This document shows, piece after piece, positions 1 through 8,863 of a stretch of 64,000 bases of DNA (within the stretch, counting starts at the first letter, position 1; each line of letters starts with the position of its first letter). A model generated the notes under the pieces. That model saw only the letters and a list, made by a program, of their open reading frames with translations. It had not been told where the DNA came from and ran no database searches. Both the position numbers and the translations under genes were made by a program. Source of the stretch: PALSA-1003 sp963741315 (lineage in GTDB: Bacteria; Pseudomonadota; Gammaproteobacteria; Burkholderiales; Casimicrobiaceae); the NCBI GenBank assembly GCA_963741315.1, contig CAVUHK010000003.1:248001-312000 (forward strand), given 5' to 3'.

Positions 1-339
1 CAGGCGATCAACGTCAACGGCGCGCAGGTGCTCGCGGCGACGGTCGAAGGCGCGGACGCCAAGACGCTGCGCGATACGCTGGATCAGTTGAAGGGTCGTT
101 TCAAGTCGGCCGCGATCGTGCTCGGCTCCACCGAGGGCGCCAAGGTGACGCTGATTGCCGGAGTGACCTCGGACCTGACGCACAAGATCAAGGCCGGCGA
201 GCTGGTCAACCACGTCGCGACGCAAGTCGGCGGCAAGGGCGGGGGGCGTCCGGACATGGCCCAGGCGGGCGGAACACAGCCGGACAACCTGCCGGCGGCG
301 TTGGCCAGCGTGAAGACCTGGGTCGAGCAGCGCCTGTAG
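1..339 (+). CDS. alaS: Alanyl-tRNA synthetase, C-terminal end (partial)
   Basis: This is the last 112 codons of an open frame that enters from the left edge. It ends with the glycine-rich signature GGKGGGRPDMAQAGG followed by a short helix and a TAG stop, which is the classic C-terminal DHHA1-type domain of AlaS. AlaS charges tRNA-Ala in the cytoplasm; this end helps bind the tRNA elbow and links editing with aminoacylation. The catalytic and editing domains lie outside the window. No clear terminator follows the stop. Confidence 0.93.
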   Translation, partial: QAINVNGAQVLAATVEGADAKTLRDTLDQLKGRFKSAAIVLGSTEGAKVTLIAGVTSDLTHKIKAGELVNHVATQVGGKGGGRPDMAQAGGTQPDNLPAALASVKTWVEQRL

Positions 340-485
340 CCGCACCCGCGCCATCACCGACGGCGACCCCGGACCTGCAGGCTACACCATGTCGCTACGT
401 CCACACGCACTGCCTGGCCTGAAGGGCATGAGAGGAGTGGGCTGCGACCGTTTGTTCCGCGTCAGGCGCCTCTGATCGGGCTTCC

Positions 486-514
486 TTGCCCGGCACCGGG
501 GCGGCACCTATGAT
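486..514 (+). promoter_or_regulatory. Sigma-70-like promoter for the DsbA-like gene
   Basis: TTGCCC at 486-491 and TATGAT at 509-514 are separated by 17 bases, a good sigma-70 arrangement about 70 bases before the start of the thioredoxin-family gene. With the terminator after that gene, this suggests a single-gene transcript. The rest of the gap 340-585 shows no other recognisable element. Confidence 0.5.
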
Positions 515-585
515 GGCACTCAATCTCCGTGGAACCGGGTACGTGGCCGGGCGTGGAGTCACCCAATCTCAACCAAAGTGGACCA

Positions 586-1365
586 ATGATCATGAACAAG
601 ACTTGGCGATACGTGGTTGGCCTCGCGGCCGCCGCAGCGCTGTTTGCGGGAGCGTTGCCGGTGCAAGCCCAGGGCATGACCTCCGAGCAGGCAACGCAGA
701 TCCTCGAAGAACTCAAGGCGATCCGCAAGAATCTGGAAACGCGTCCGATCGCGCCGCAAGCCGTCGCGCCGGCGCCGCAGGCTCCCGTGAGCGACAAGGT
801 CAGCTACGCTTTCGTGCCCGGCACCTACACCATGGGCAAGGAAGACGCGCCGCTGGTCCTGGTCGAGTACACCGACTACCAGTGCCCGTTCTGCCAGCGC
901 TTCCACAACGACGCGTTTGCTCAGATCAAGACCAACTACATCGACACCGGCAAGATCCGCTTCGTGACCCGCGACTTTCCGCTGAGCTTCCACGAGAACG
1001 CGATGAAGGGAGCCGTGGCCGCACGGTGTTCCGCGGAGCAGGGCAAGTTCTGGGACTTCCGCAATACGCTGATCGTCAACGCCAGCCAGTTGCAGGCCGA
1101 CAAGATCAACGACTATGCGAAGAACGCGTCGATGGACGTCGCGAAGTTCAAGTCGTGCTTCGAGTCCGACAAGTACAAGGCGGCGATCGACAAGGACATC
1201 GCCGAAGGTACGGTAGCGGGTGTCACCGGCACGCCGGCGTTCGTCCTGGGCCGGGTGCAGAACGGCAAGATCGAAGGGATCAGGATCGTCGGCGCCATGC
1301 CGTACGCGCAATTCGACGCCAAGATCCAGGATTTCCTGAAGCAGCCGGTGACCGCCAAGAACTGA
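586..1365 (+). CDS. Exported DsbA-family thioredoxin-fold protein
   Basis: A 259-residue protein with a signal peptide (Met-Asn-Lys, a hydrophobic Ala/Leu core, cleavage near VQAQG). A short coiled linker rich in Glu, Lys and Pro precedes a thioredoxin fold with the active-site motif CPFC at about residues 100-103 in the context TDYQCPFCQRF. The cis-proline loop is visible late in the protein as TGTPAF. This is the DSBA_2/thioredoxin_4 type, which acts in the periplasm on protein disulfides; the substrate is unknown. Start chosen at ATG 586; ATG 592 is equally possible, and the longer frame from 529 would put a non-signal extension before the leader. It has its own promoter and terminator. 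Confidence 0.85.
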   Translation: MIMNKTWRYVVGLAAAAALFAGALPVQAQGMTSEQATQILEELKAIRKNLETRPIAPQAVAPAPQAPVSDKVSYAFVPGTYTMGKEDAPLVLVEYTDYQCPFCQRFHNDAFAQIKTNYIDTGKIRFVTRDFPLSFHENAMKGAVAARCSAEQGKFWDFRNTLIVNASQLQADKINDYAKNASMDVAKFKSCFESDKYKAAIDKDIAEGTVAGVTGTPAFVLGRVQNGKIEGIRIVGAMPYAQFDAKIQDFLKQPVTAKN

Positions 1366-1381
1366 CGCTAGCGCGCCATCG

Positions 1382-1422
1382 CGGCCGGCCCCGGGCGATG
1401 CAACGCCCGTGCCGGCCGTTTT
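1382..1422 (+). terminator. Rho-independent terminator after the DsbA-like gene
   Basis: An 8-bp GC stem (CGGCCGGC at 1382-1389 with GCCGGCCG at 1411-1418) holds an inner CGGGCG/CGCCCG stem and is followed by TTTT at 1419-1422. It lies 16 bases after the thioredoxin stop codon and before comEC. Confidence 0.75.
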
Positions 1423-1457
1423 CATTGCTGACGTCGCGGCGGCGCTGAAGGCATCGC

Positions 1458-3881
1458 GTGCACTGCCTCCTGCTGGCATTCGCCCTCGGCGTCATCGCGC
1501 TGCAATTCCAGCCGGTGCTGCCATCCTCACCTTGGGTGGCCTGGGCCGCCGTTCCGATGTCCGTCGCGGTGGCCGCAGCGTGGCGCGCGCATCGCGGCGC
1601 GGGCCGGAGCAAGCGATTCGCGAGGAGCGTGGCGCTGCTTGGTGCCACGCTGGCAGTCGGCATGTCCGGCTTCGGCTACGCCGCCTGGCGCGCCGATCTG
1701 CGCCTTGCCGACGCATTGCCGTCGGCGTGGGAAGGGCGCGACATCGAAGTGATCGGCGTCGTCGACGAGTTGCCGCAGCGCGTCGATCGCGGTACGCGTT
1801 TCGCCTTCTCGGTCGAGCATGTGGTCACGGATGGCGCCATCGTGCCGTCCGAAATTTCACTGGCGTGGTACGCAGGCTGGTTGCGCGACAGCGCTGTCGA
1901 GGAAATACCCGAACTGCACTCCGGCGAGCGGTGGAACCTGGTGGTGCGCCTGAAGCGCCCGCACGGCACGGTGAATCCGCACGGCTTCGACATCGAGGCC
2001 TGGCTGCTCGAGAACAATCTGCGCGCGACGGGCTATGTACGCAAGTCCGATGCGAATCGCCGGCTCGACGCCTTCGCCGGACGCGCGGACGACTATGTGT
2101 CGCGCACGCGCGAATCGATCCGCGATCGCATGCTGATCGCGCTCGACGGCAAACCCTACGCGGGAGTCATTGCCGCGCTGGCCATCGGCGACGAGCGCGC
2201 GATTCCCGCCGAGCAATGGCAACTGTTCAATCGCACCGGCATCGGCCACCTGATCAGCATCTCGGGCCTGCACATCACATTTTTCGCAACGCTCATCGGC
2301 GCACTGGTGTTCTGGCTGTGGAAACGCAGCCATGCGCTCACCACGCGGCTGCCTGCGCGCAAGGCGGCTGCCGTCGCGGGCGTCGTCGCCGCGTTCGGAT
2401 ACGTGCTGCTGGCGGGCTTCCAGATTCCGGCGCAGCGTACGCTCTACATGCTCACCGTCGCCGCGATCGGCCTGTGGCTGGGCCGCCCCGGAACCGCGTC
2501 GGTGGTGTGGCTCTGGGCGCTGGCGGTGGTACTCGCGTGGGATCCGTGGGCCGGGCTGACTCCCGGGTTCTGGCTCTCCTTCGGCGCCGTGGGCCTGCTG
2601 CTCTACATCGGCGTCGGCCGCATCGGACGCGCGCCCGCGTGGCGCGAGGCGACGCGCGCGCAGGCTGCGATCACACTGGGGCTCATTCCGCTGACGCTGG
2701 TCCTGTTCGAACAGATATCCATCGTCGCGCCGCTCGCCAACGCAGTCGCGATTCCCGTGGTCACCTTCACCGTCGTTCCGCTGGCGCTGGCGTCGATCAT
2801 CGTGCCGTGGGACATGCTGCTGGTCGTCGCGCACCAGATCTTCGCCTGGGTGGCTGCCTTCCTCGATCTGCTCAGCGCACTGCCCGCGGCCGTCTGGCAA
2901 CAGCACGCGCCGCCGGCATGGGCCGCGATTGCCGGCGTGGTCGGCGTGGTCTGGTTGCTCGCGCCGCGCGGCGTGCCAGGTCGCGCGCTGGGGTTGGTGT
3001 GGCTCGCGCCCCTGTTCGTCGTCGTACCACTACTGCCGGCGCCGGGAGAATTCCGGGTCACCGTGCTCGACGTCGGGCAGGGACTCGCGGTACTGGTACA
3101 AACGCACGCACACGCATTGCTCTACGACACCGGGCCGCGCTACAGCGAGACCGCCGACGCCGGCAACCGCATCATCGCGCCCATGTTGCGCGGCATCGGC
3201 GTCGAGCGGCTCGACGCGTTGGTCGTCAGCCACCAGGACAGCGACCACAGCGGCGGCGCGCAATCGTTGCTGCAGACGTTGCCGGTCGCGACGCTGCTCT
3301 CGTCGTTGCCCACAGACAACGCGATCGTGCGGCAGCGCGAGTCGCGCGGCGACACCGCCACCCGCTGTACTGCCGGGCAGAGCTGGCGCTGGGACGGCGT
3401 CGAGTTCGCCATGCTGCATCCAGTCGAGGCCAACTACGTCAATCCAAAGCTCAAGCCAAACGACCTGTCGTGCGTACTGCGCGTCGCCAACGCGGGTGGC
3501 AGCGCACTCCTCACCGGCGACATCGAGGCGCGCACCGAGGCCGACCTGGTTCGGCGCAGTGGCGAGGCCTTGCATTCGAGCGTGCTGGTGGTACCGCATC
3601 ACGGCAGCCGCACGTCGTCGACGCCGGCATTCATCGCCGCGGTGCATCCCGAGGTCGCCGCGTTCACGCCGGGCTATCGCAATCGCTTTCGTCATCCGCG
3701 CCCGGAGATCGTCGAACGCTACGTCTCCGCAGGCGTGACGAGCTATCGTACCGACTACGACGGCGCGCTGACCTTCGACTTTGGCAAATCGGCGCCGGCC
3801 GCACCGCGGCGCGAGCGCGAACATGACGCGCATTACTGGCGGGAAACCCCTTTGCGCGGCGACCTGCCACCGCTGGAATGA
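1458..3881 (+). CDS. comEC: ComEC/Rec2 DNA-uptake channel protein
   Basis: An 807-residue membrane protein. ComEC carries single-stranded DNA across the inner membrane during natural transformation. Order of parts: N-terminal membrane segments and an OB-like DUF4131 region (residues about 20-190), the Competence transmembrane domain (about 220-500, with the typical GIGHLISISGLH segment), then a C-terminal metallo-beta-lactamase-like domain with SHQDSDHSGG near residue 592 and VPHHGSRTSS near 715. Start is GTG 1458, inferred from the hydrophobic beginning. Length is usual for the long, three-domain form. The stop overlaps the next start by ATGA. No other competence genes are nearby. Confidence 0.93.
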   Translation: MHCLLLAFALGVIALQFQPVLPSSPWVAWAAVPMSVAVAAAWRAHRGAGRSKRFARSVALLGATLAVGMSGFGYAAWRADLRLADALPSAWEGRDIEVIGVVDELPQRVDRGTRFAFSVEHVVTDGAIVPSEISLAWYAGWLRDSAVEEIPELHSGERWNLVVRLKRPHGTVNPHGFDIEAWLLENNLRATGYVRKSDANRRLDAFAGRADDYVSRTRESIRDRMLIALDGKPYAGVIAALAIGDERAIPAEQWQLFNRTGIGHLISISGLHITFFATLIGALVFWLWKRSHALTTRLPARKAAAVAGVVAAFGYVLLAGFQIPAQRTLYMLTVAAIGLWLGRPGTASVVWLWALAVVLAWDPWAGLTPGFWLSFGAVGLLLYIGVGRIGRAPAWREATRAQAAITLGLIPLTLVLFEQISIVAPLANAVAIPVVTFTVVPLALASIIVPWDMLLVVAHQIFAWVAAFLDLLSALPAAVWQQHAPPAWAAIAGVVGVVWLLAPRGVPGRALGLVWLAPLFVVVPLLPAPGEFRVTVLDVGQGLAVLVQTHAHALLYDTGPRYSETADAGNRIIAPMLRGIGVERLDALVVSHQDSDHSGGAQSLLQTLPVATLLSSLPTDNAIVRQRESRGDTATRCTAGQSWRWDGVEFAMLHPVEANYVNPKLKPNDLSCVLRVANAGGSALLTGDIEARTEADLVRRSGEALHSSVLVVPHHGSRTSSTPAFIAAVHPEVAAFTPGYRNRFRHPRPEIVERYVSAGVTSYRTDYDGALTFDFGKSAPAAPRREREHDAHYWRETPLRGDLPPLE

Positions 3882-4951
3882 ACACGCGCTCGCGTCTTCG
3901 CGCTTGCTATCGGTGGCTCCTGTTCGCGTCGGGAGTGCTCGTATTGTTCGCGGATCAGGCATCGGTGTACGCGCAGAACAAGCCCGAACCCGCCGTATTG
4001 AAAGTCTCGACGGTGCTTGGGCCGGCGTATGCGCAGGGCAAAGCCGGCGAAACGTGGTCCGCACTGATCGGCGAGCGCTCGGCGGGGCGGCTCGCGGTCA
4101 AGCACTTCCCGGGCGCCACGCTGGTCGGACGCGATGCGACGCGCGAGTTCGCGGCGCTGCGCGACGGGGCGATCGATCTTGCAGTCGGCTCGGCGCTGGT
4201 CTGGTCGGAGCAGGTCGTGGAACTCAACCTGAGCTCGCTGCCCTGGCTGATCGTGGATGAAGCGGCACTCGACGCGCTGCTCGCTGGTGAGGTTGGCCAA
4301 CGCCTCGCGGCGCGACTCGAGGCCGCGGGTGTCGTGCCGCTGGCGCTGGTTGGCAACGGCTTTCCGGCGCTGGCGACGCGCGCACCGGTGCACAAGCCGT
4401 CCGATCTCAGCGCTCTGAAATTGCGAATTCCGGCGTCTCCGATCATGGTCGACACCATCGCGGCGCTCGGCGCGGCCAGCAGTTCGATGCCGGTGTCCGA
4501 TGCCCGAGTTGCATTCGCCAGTGGTGTGCTCGACGGACAGGAGATCAGCGTTGCCGCGTACGCAGCCTCCAGACTGGACAGTTCCGGGCTGACGCACCTG
4601 CTGTTGTGGGAGGAGCGCGCCGACATTCTGATCTTCGCGGTCAATCGCGCGCGCTGGAGCACCTGGAGCGAAACCGACCAGGCGTTGGTGCGACTGGCCG
4701 CGCAGGACGCGGCACGCGAAGCCTCGGCAATGAACCGGCGCGCCGGCGACCCGGCGGCGATGGCGGCGCTCGCTCGGCAGGGCGTGGTCGTGACGCGACT
4801 CACGCCCGCGGGCAAGAGCGCGTTTCGGGCAAGCACCCTGCCGATGTACCAGCGCTGGGCGGCCACGGTCGGCGATGATCTGGTGCGCGGCGCCGAAGCC
4901 GCGATGAGTCCGTTGCCGGCGCCCCCGACACAGATCGTGCCGCGTCAGTGA
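3878..4951 (+). CDS. TRAP transporter periplasmic substrate-binding protein (DctP family)
   Basis: A 357-residue protein with an N-terminal signal peptide (cleavage near VYAQN) and a DctP-type binding fold; the segments PGATLVGRDATREFAALRDG and LRIPASPIMVDTIAALGA resemble the family ligand-binding framework. It would bind an organic acid in the periplasm for a TRAP transporter. The membrane partners DctQ and DctM are not next to it, so it is an orphan here and the ligand is unknown. It overlaps the comEC stop by four bases, which suggests translational coupling even though the two functions are unrelated. Confidence 0.85.
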   Translation: MNTRSRLRACYRWLLFASGVLVLFADQASVYAQNKPEPAVLKVSTVLGPAYAQGKAGETWSALIGERSAGRLAVKHFPGATLVGRDATREFAALRDGAIDLAVGSALVWSEQVVELNLSSLPWLIVDEAALDALLAGEVGQRLAARLEAAGVVPLALVGNGFPALATRAPVHKPSDLSALKLRIPASPIMVDTIAALGAASSSMPVSDARVAFASGVLDGQEISVAAYAASRLDSSGLTHLLLWEERADILIFAVNRARWSTWSETDQALVRLAAQDAAREASAMNRRAGDPAAMAALARQGVVVTRLTPAGKSAFRASTLPMYQRWAATVGDDLVRGAEAAMSPLPAPPTQIVPRQ

Positions 4952-4958
4952 CCGGTTG

Positions 4959-5915
4959 CTAGCCGACGCGGCGGCCGATGCGCACTGCGGTCTCGCCTTT
5001 CTTGGGTCGCCGTGTCGGCATGATCAGCACGCTGTCATCGTGGGGTGTGCGCACGGGCGTGTCGCCGTCGATCGCGTACACCGTGTCCGCTCGCGCAATC
5101 GTCTGCAGTCCGTGCACGGGTTGGGTGAACCTGAAGGCATCGGTGGCGATGGTCACGGTCGTGGTGACTTCGATGACGCGTTGCGGCTCGGGAGGCAGCG
5201 GCGCGAGTTCGCGCTTGGCGAGTTGCGCATCGAGCAGTCCGAAGTGCTGCAGGAAGCGAAGGCTTGCCTGCCACGCGACTTCGGGCGCGGCCGCTTCCCA
5301 ATGCTGCCCGCACTCGACGAGCAGCGCGTTGCGCGGGTCGGCCTCGTCGTCGAAGTACGCGTAGTCGCGCAGGCGGCGGCCGGCCGCGTGGCCGCCATCG
5401 ACGATCACATGCTTTGGTAGTGCGATCGCTCGCGCCAGAGCCAGACCCTTGCGCCGGGTTCCGGCCATCGCCAGCGGCAGGCACGGCTCGGACATCGAAT
5501 GCAGGTCGAGCAGGTAGTCGACACGATCGTAGAGTGGGCGCAATTCGCGCGCGCGCCGCAATTCGACGCTGTCGCGCGGGCCGTCGAGGACGGCGGGGGT
5601 CCACAGACGATTGAAATCCTCGTCGACGCAGCGCGAGACGAAGGGATTGGTGGGATCGAAACGCCGATACGCTTCGACGTTGGCGAATACCAGCGAGAGC
5701 GTCCCGCGCAGGGGTCGCACCGAATCGCGCAGCATCCGGTCGAGCGCGATGGCGCCGCACACTTCGTTACCGTGCGTGAGCGCCTGGATGAGGACGTGCG
5801 GGCCGGGAAGGTCGCTGGTGAAGGTCCACACCCAGGGCAGGCCGACGTTGCCCTGGCGGTGGGGCGCGAGGTCGGGAAACGCGACCTCGACCGGAGGTAT
5901 CGCGGGCTCGGTCAT
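4959..5915 (-). CDS. Succinylglutamate desuccinylase/aspartoacylase-family zinc hydrolase
   Basis: A 318-residue protein of the AstE/AspA (M14-like) family. THGNEVCG at about residues 47-54 supplies the first zinc-binding His and Glu, and LLDLHSM near residue 145 supplies the second His. The family removes acyl groups from N-acylated amino acids in the cytoplasm; the exact substrate cannot be read from sequence. Start at ATG 5915 is preferred because the frame upstream (to 5981) is low-complexity Arg/Ala and would run into the 3' end of the ArgE-like gene. It lies 40 bases after that gene on the same strand, so the two probably form an operon acting on acylated amino acids. Confidence 0.82.
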   Translation of the reverse strand: MTEPAIPPVEVAFPDLAPHRQGNVGLPWVWTFTSDLPGPHVLIQALTHGNEVCGAIALDRMLRDSVRPLRGTLSLVFANVEAYRRFDPTNPFVSRCVDEDFNRLWTPAVLDGPRDSVELRRARELRPLYDRVDYLLDLHSMSEPCLPLAMAGTRRKGLALARAIALPKHVIVDGGHAAGRRLRDYAYFDDEADPRNALLVECGQHWEAAAPEVAWQASLRFLQHFGLLDAQLAKRELAPLPPEPQRVIEVTTTVTIATDAFRFTQPVHGLQTIARADTVYAIDGDTPVRTPHDDSVLIMPTRRPKKGETAVRIGRRVG

Positions 5916-5955
5916 CGTGCGCGTCCGCAGCGCGCCGGCGCGCGCGGCGCGTCCT

Positions 5956-7197
5956 TCACGCGATGCAGACCTGATCGGCAAGGCGGCGCATGAATGCCTC
6001 GCACAGCGCGAGCTGCTCGAGCGTCACCCATTCGTTGGGCTGGTGCGCCTGCGCGATGTGCCCCGGGCCGCAAATGATCGTCGAGATGTCGGCGTTGTGA
6101 AACAGCGACGCTTCGGTCCCGAAGGACACCTTGCCGAAGTCGTGCGTGCCGCTGCAGGCGCGCCCGAGCTCCGCGATCTCGCTGCCGCCATGCGTGTCGA
6201 AGCCCGGCAGCACCGACAGCGCGTCGAATTCGATGTGCGTGGCGGGATCGACCGCGTGCATGTCCGGCAGCAGCGTCGCGGCAAAGCGCCGGACCTCGCC
6301 CAGCAAGGCATCGGGGTCGTCGAACGGCAGATGCCGGAACTCGAAGTCGAAGGTGCAGTCGCGCGGCACGATGTTGAGCGCGGTGCCGCCATGGATCAGG
6401 CCGGTGTGGACGGTCGTATACGGGACATCGTAGGCCGCGTCGAAGCCACCGCGATCGCGAAAGCGGTGCGCCATGTGCGTCAGGAACGTGACGATCTCGC
6501 AGGCGACCTGCACCGCATTGACGCCCTGCGGTGTGAGCGAGGAATGCGCTTCGTGGCCGCGCACGCGGCAGCGAAACGCCTTCTTGCCCTTGTGCGCGAC
6601 GACCAGCCGCATGCCGGTGGGTTCGCCGACGATGCAGCCGGCGGGCTTGATGCCGCGCGCGGCAACGTCGGCGATCAGCCTGTGCACGCCGATGCAGCCG
6701 ATTTCCTCGTCGTATGACAGCGCGAAGTGCAGCGGCCGCTTGAGTCCGCGGCGCAGAAATTCAGGAACCATCGCCAGGCCGGTCGCGGAGAAACTCTTCA
6801 TGTCGGTCACGCCGCGGCCGTGCAGGCGGTCGCCGATCAGCGTTATTTCGAAGGGCGGCGTGTCCCAGGGCTGGCCATCGACCGGTACCACATCGGTATG
6901 TCCCGACAGTACGATGCCGCCGGTCGTGACATTGCCGTCCTGCGCCGGCAGCGTCGCGAACAGGTTGGCCTTGCGCCGGTCGTCGTCGAAACTAAGATGC
7001 GTGGCGATGCCGTGTCCGGCGAGATAATCGCGTACCCAGTCGATGAGCGCGAGGTTCGACTCGCGGCTGGTGGTGTCGAAGGCGACCAGCGTGCGAATGA
7101 GGTCGAGGGCGACCAGCTGGGGTCGAACGGCGGCGGCTTCCGGGGCATTCACGATGCGACTTTCGCGCTTTGCAAGGGAACAGGATAGGAACGGCAT
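5956..7197 (-). CDS. argE: Acetylornithine deacetylase (ArgE, M20 family)
   Basis: A 413-residue M20-family peptidase/deacetylase with the dinuclear zinc site intact: SGHTDVVPVDG (His100, Asp102), Asp132 in GVTDMKS, the Glu pair in YDEEIGCIG (164-165), and the C-terminal His in GHIAQAHQPNEW. ArgE removes the acetyl group from N2-acetylornithine in arginine synthesis. The start could be ATG 7197 or the GTG at 7152 (protein VNAPEAAAV); neither has a good ribosome site, and the conserved part begins only after residue 28. Next to the AstE-like gene, it could act on another N-acyl amino acid. Confidence 0.86.
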   Translation of the reverse strand: MPFLSCSLAKRESRIVNAPEAAAVRPQLVALDLIRTLVAFDTTSRESNLALIDWVRDYLAGHGIATHLSFDDDRRKANLFATLPAQDGNVTTGGIVLSGHTDVVPVDGQPWDTPPFEITLIGDRLHGRGVTDMKSFSATGLAMVPEFLRRGLKRPLHFALSYDEEIGCIGVHRLIADVAARGIKPAGCIVGEPTGMRLVVAHKGKKAFRCRVRGHEAHSSLTPQGVNAVQVACEIVTFLTHMAHRFRDRGGFDAAYDVPYTTVHTGLIHGGTALNIVPRDCTFDFEFRHLPFDDPDALLGEVRRFAATLLPDMHAVDPATHIEFDALSVLPGFDTHGGSEIAELGRACSGTHDFGKVSFGTEASLFHNADISTIICGPGHIAQAHQPNEWVTLEQLALCEAFMRRLADQVCIA

Positions 7198-7275
7198 GGG
7201 TCTATGTCAATGCCGCCCATGGAGGCGCATGCCACCGGCTGCGCGCCCGCTTCATTCCAAATGGAGGAGTCATCG

Positions 7276-8376
7276 ATGCCGCGCGTGATTGTCGCGATTG
7301 CCGGTTTGATCATTGCCACCGCCACCGCGGCGCAGTCGCAGACGTTGCCGCTCGACAAGATCGTCCTGCCGCCGGGCTTTGCCATCGAGCTGGTCGCCAG
7401 CGCCGAAGGTGCGCGCGAAATGGCGCTGGGCGCGAAAGGGACGTTGTTCGTCGGTTCGAACCGGCCCGGCAAGGTCTACGCAATTCGCCCCGGCACGCGC
7501 TCGGTGAGCGAGATTTTCACCGTTGCGTCCGGTCTGCAGCTGCCGGTCGGCGTCGCGTTCAAGGACGGCGCGCTCTACGTTTCGGCGGTCGACCGGATCC
7601 TTCGTTTCGACGACATCGAGAACCGGTTGGACAATCCTCCCCGGCCGGTCGTCGTCACCGATCGCCTGCCGAAGGAAACGCACCACGGCTGGAAATTCAT
7701 CGCCTTCGGTCCCGACGGCAAGCTCTACGTTCCGGTGGGCGCGCCATGCAATGTCTGCGAGCCCGATTCGGATCGTTACGCCAACATCATGCGCATGAAT
7801 CGCGATGGCTCCGGCATGGAAGTATTCGCGCGCGGGGTGCGTAACACAGTAGGCTTCGACTGGCATCCGGCCGACGGGTCGCTGTGGTTCACCGACAACG
7901 GTCGTGACATGCTCGGCGACGATGTGCCGCCGGATGAACTCAATCATGCGCCGAAGGCGGGCATGAACTTCGGGTTTCCGTACTGTCACGGCGGCAGCAT
8001 TGCCGACCCGGAGTTCGGCAGCAAGCACGCGTGCGCTGAATTCACCGCACCCGTGCAGCAACTCGGTCCGCATGTCGCGTCGTTGGGGATGCGCTTCTAC
8101 ACCGGGACGCAGTTCCCGACGCAATACCGCAACCAGATCTTCATTGCCGAACACGGCTCCTGGAACCGCAGTTCCAAGATCGGTTACCGCATAACGCTGG
8201 TGCGGCTGGAGAACGGACGCGCAGTGGCCTACGAACCTTTCGCGACCGGTTGGCTGCAAGGCCAGACCGCGTGGGGCCGTCCGGCAGACGTCATGGTCAC
8301 GCCGGACGGTTCGCTGCTGGTGTCGGACGATTACGCCGGGGCGATCTACCGTATCAGTTATCGCGCGCCGCGCTAG
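7276..8376 (+). CDS. Exported glucose/sorbosone dehydrogenase-like PQQ-type beta-propeller
   Basis: A 366-residue protein with a signal peptide (MPRVIVAIAGLII, cleavage near AAQSQ) and a six-bladed propeller of the GSDH family. Visible signatures include VGVAFKDGALYVS, HHGWKFIAFGPDGKLYVPVG, NTVGFDWHP and FIAEHGSWNRS. Family members oxidise sugars or sorbosone in the periplasm using pyrroloquinoline quinone; many relatives annotated as L-sorbosone dehydrogenase have no proven substrate. ATG 7276 is chosen because GGAGG lies about 7 bases upstream and a signal peptide follows directly. It converges on the small gene downstream. Confidence 0.82.
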   Translation: MPRVIVAIAGLIIATATAAQSQTLPLDKIVLPPGFAIELVASAEGAREMALGAKGTLFVGSNRPGKVYAIRPGTRSVSEIFTVASGLQLPVGVAFKDGALYVSAVDRILRFDDIENRLDNPPRPVVVTDRLPKETHHGWKFIAFGPDGKLYVPVGAPCNVCEPDSDRYANIMRMNRDGSGMEVFARGVRNTVGFDWHPADGSLWFTDNGRDMLGDDVPPDELNHAPKAGMNFGFPYCHGGSIADPEFGSKHACAEFTAPVQQLGPHVASLGMRFYTGTQFPTQYRNQIFIAEHGSWNRSSKIGYRITLVRLENGRAVAYEPFATGWLQGQTAWGRPADVMVTPDGSLLVSDDYAGAIYRISYRAPR

Positions 8377-8391
8377 ATCGCGCCGCGATCA

Positions 8392-8703
8392 TCAGTGGTT
8401 GTGGTAGTAGCCGATCCGGACCGGCGCGCGATAGTAACGCGCATAGGGTCGATACCACGGAGCCGGAGCGGGCAACACCGCGACCGGTGGCACGTAGGTC
8501 ACGACCGGCGGCGCGTAGTAGGGCACTGCATAGGGCCGGGGCGAGGCAGCGACGTATCCAAAGCCGTTGTTCGAATAGCCGACACCGAAACCCGGCAGTC
8601 CGATCGAAACGGCGAAATTGCTGCTTGCCGACGCAGTCGACGATGCGGCCACGCCGCCTACGAGCAGTGCCGCGGCGGCCAGAGTGATCATGCGACGATT
8701 CAT
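8392..8703 (-). CDS. Small exported Pro/Tyr-rich protein, function unknown
   Basis: A 103-residue protein: a signal peptide (MNRRMITLAAAALLVGG, cleavage near ASASS), a short Gly/Asn/Phe segment, then a tail rich in Pro, Tyr, Val and Arg ending in GYYHNH. I do not recognise a named family; small envelope proteins with such tails are common in Burkholderiales. ATG 8703 is chosen because GGAGG stands 6 bases upstream on the minus strand; a further Met four codons earlier lies within that ribosome site. It is divergent from the ABC binding protein at 8864. Confidence 0.7.
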   Translation of the reverse strand: MNRRMITLAAAALLVGGVAASSTASASSNFAVSIGLPGFGVGYSNNGFGYVAASPRPYAVPYYAPPVVTYVPPVAVLPAPAPWYRPYARYYRAPVRIGYYHNH

Positions 8704-8863
8704 GCGTACCTCCATTTTGGGGGACAGCCCGCACCTGGCGGGACACTTCAAGAAACGTCGCGCGTCGCACCGTCGTTGACGACATTGCGCGGCGTTACAA
8801 TCGGTTACCGATCGGCTATTCTTCCGCGACGGTAGTCTGTCATCGCAGGTTTCCGGAGGATTG

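Noticed and set aside
8776..8801. Promoter TTGACG/TACAAT before the ABC binding protein gene
   Set aside because: The spacer is only 14 bases, too short for a normal sigma-70 promoter, so it was not listed as a feature.
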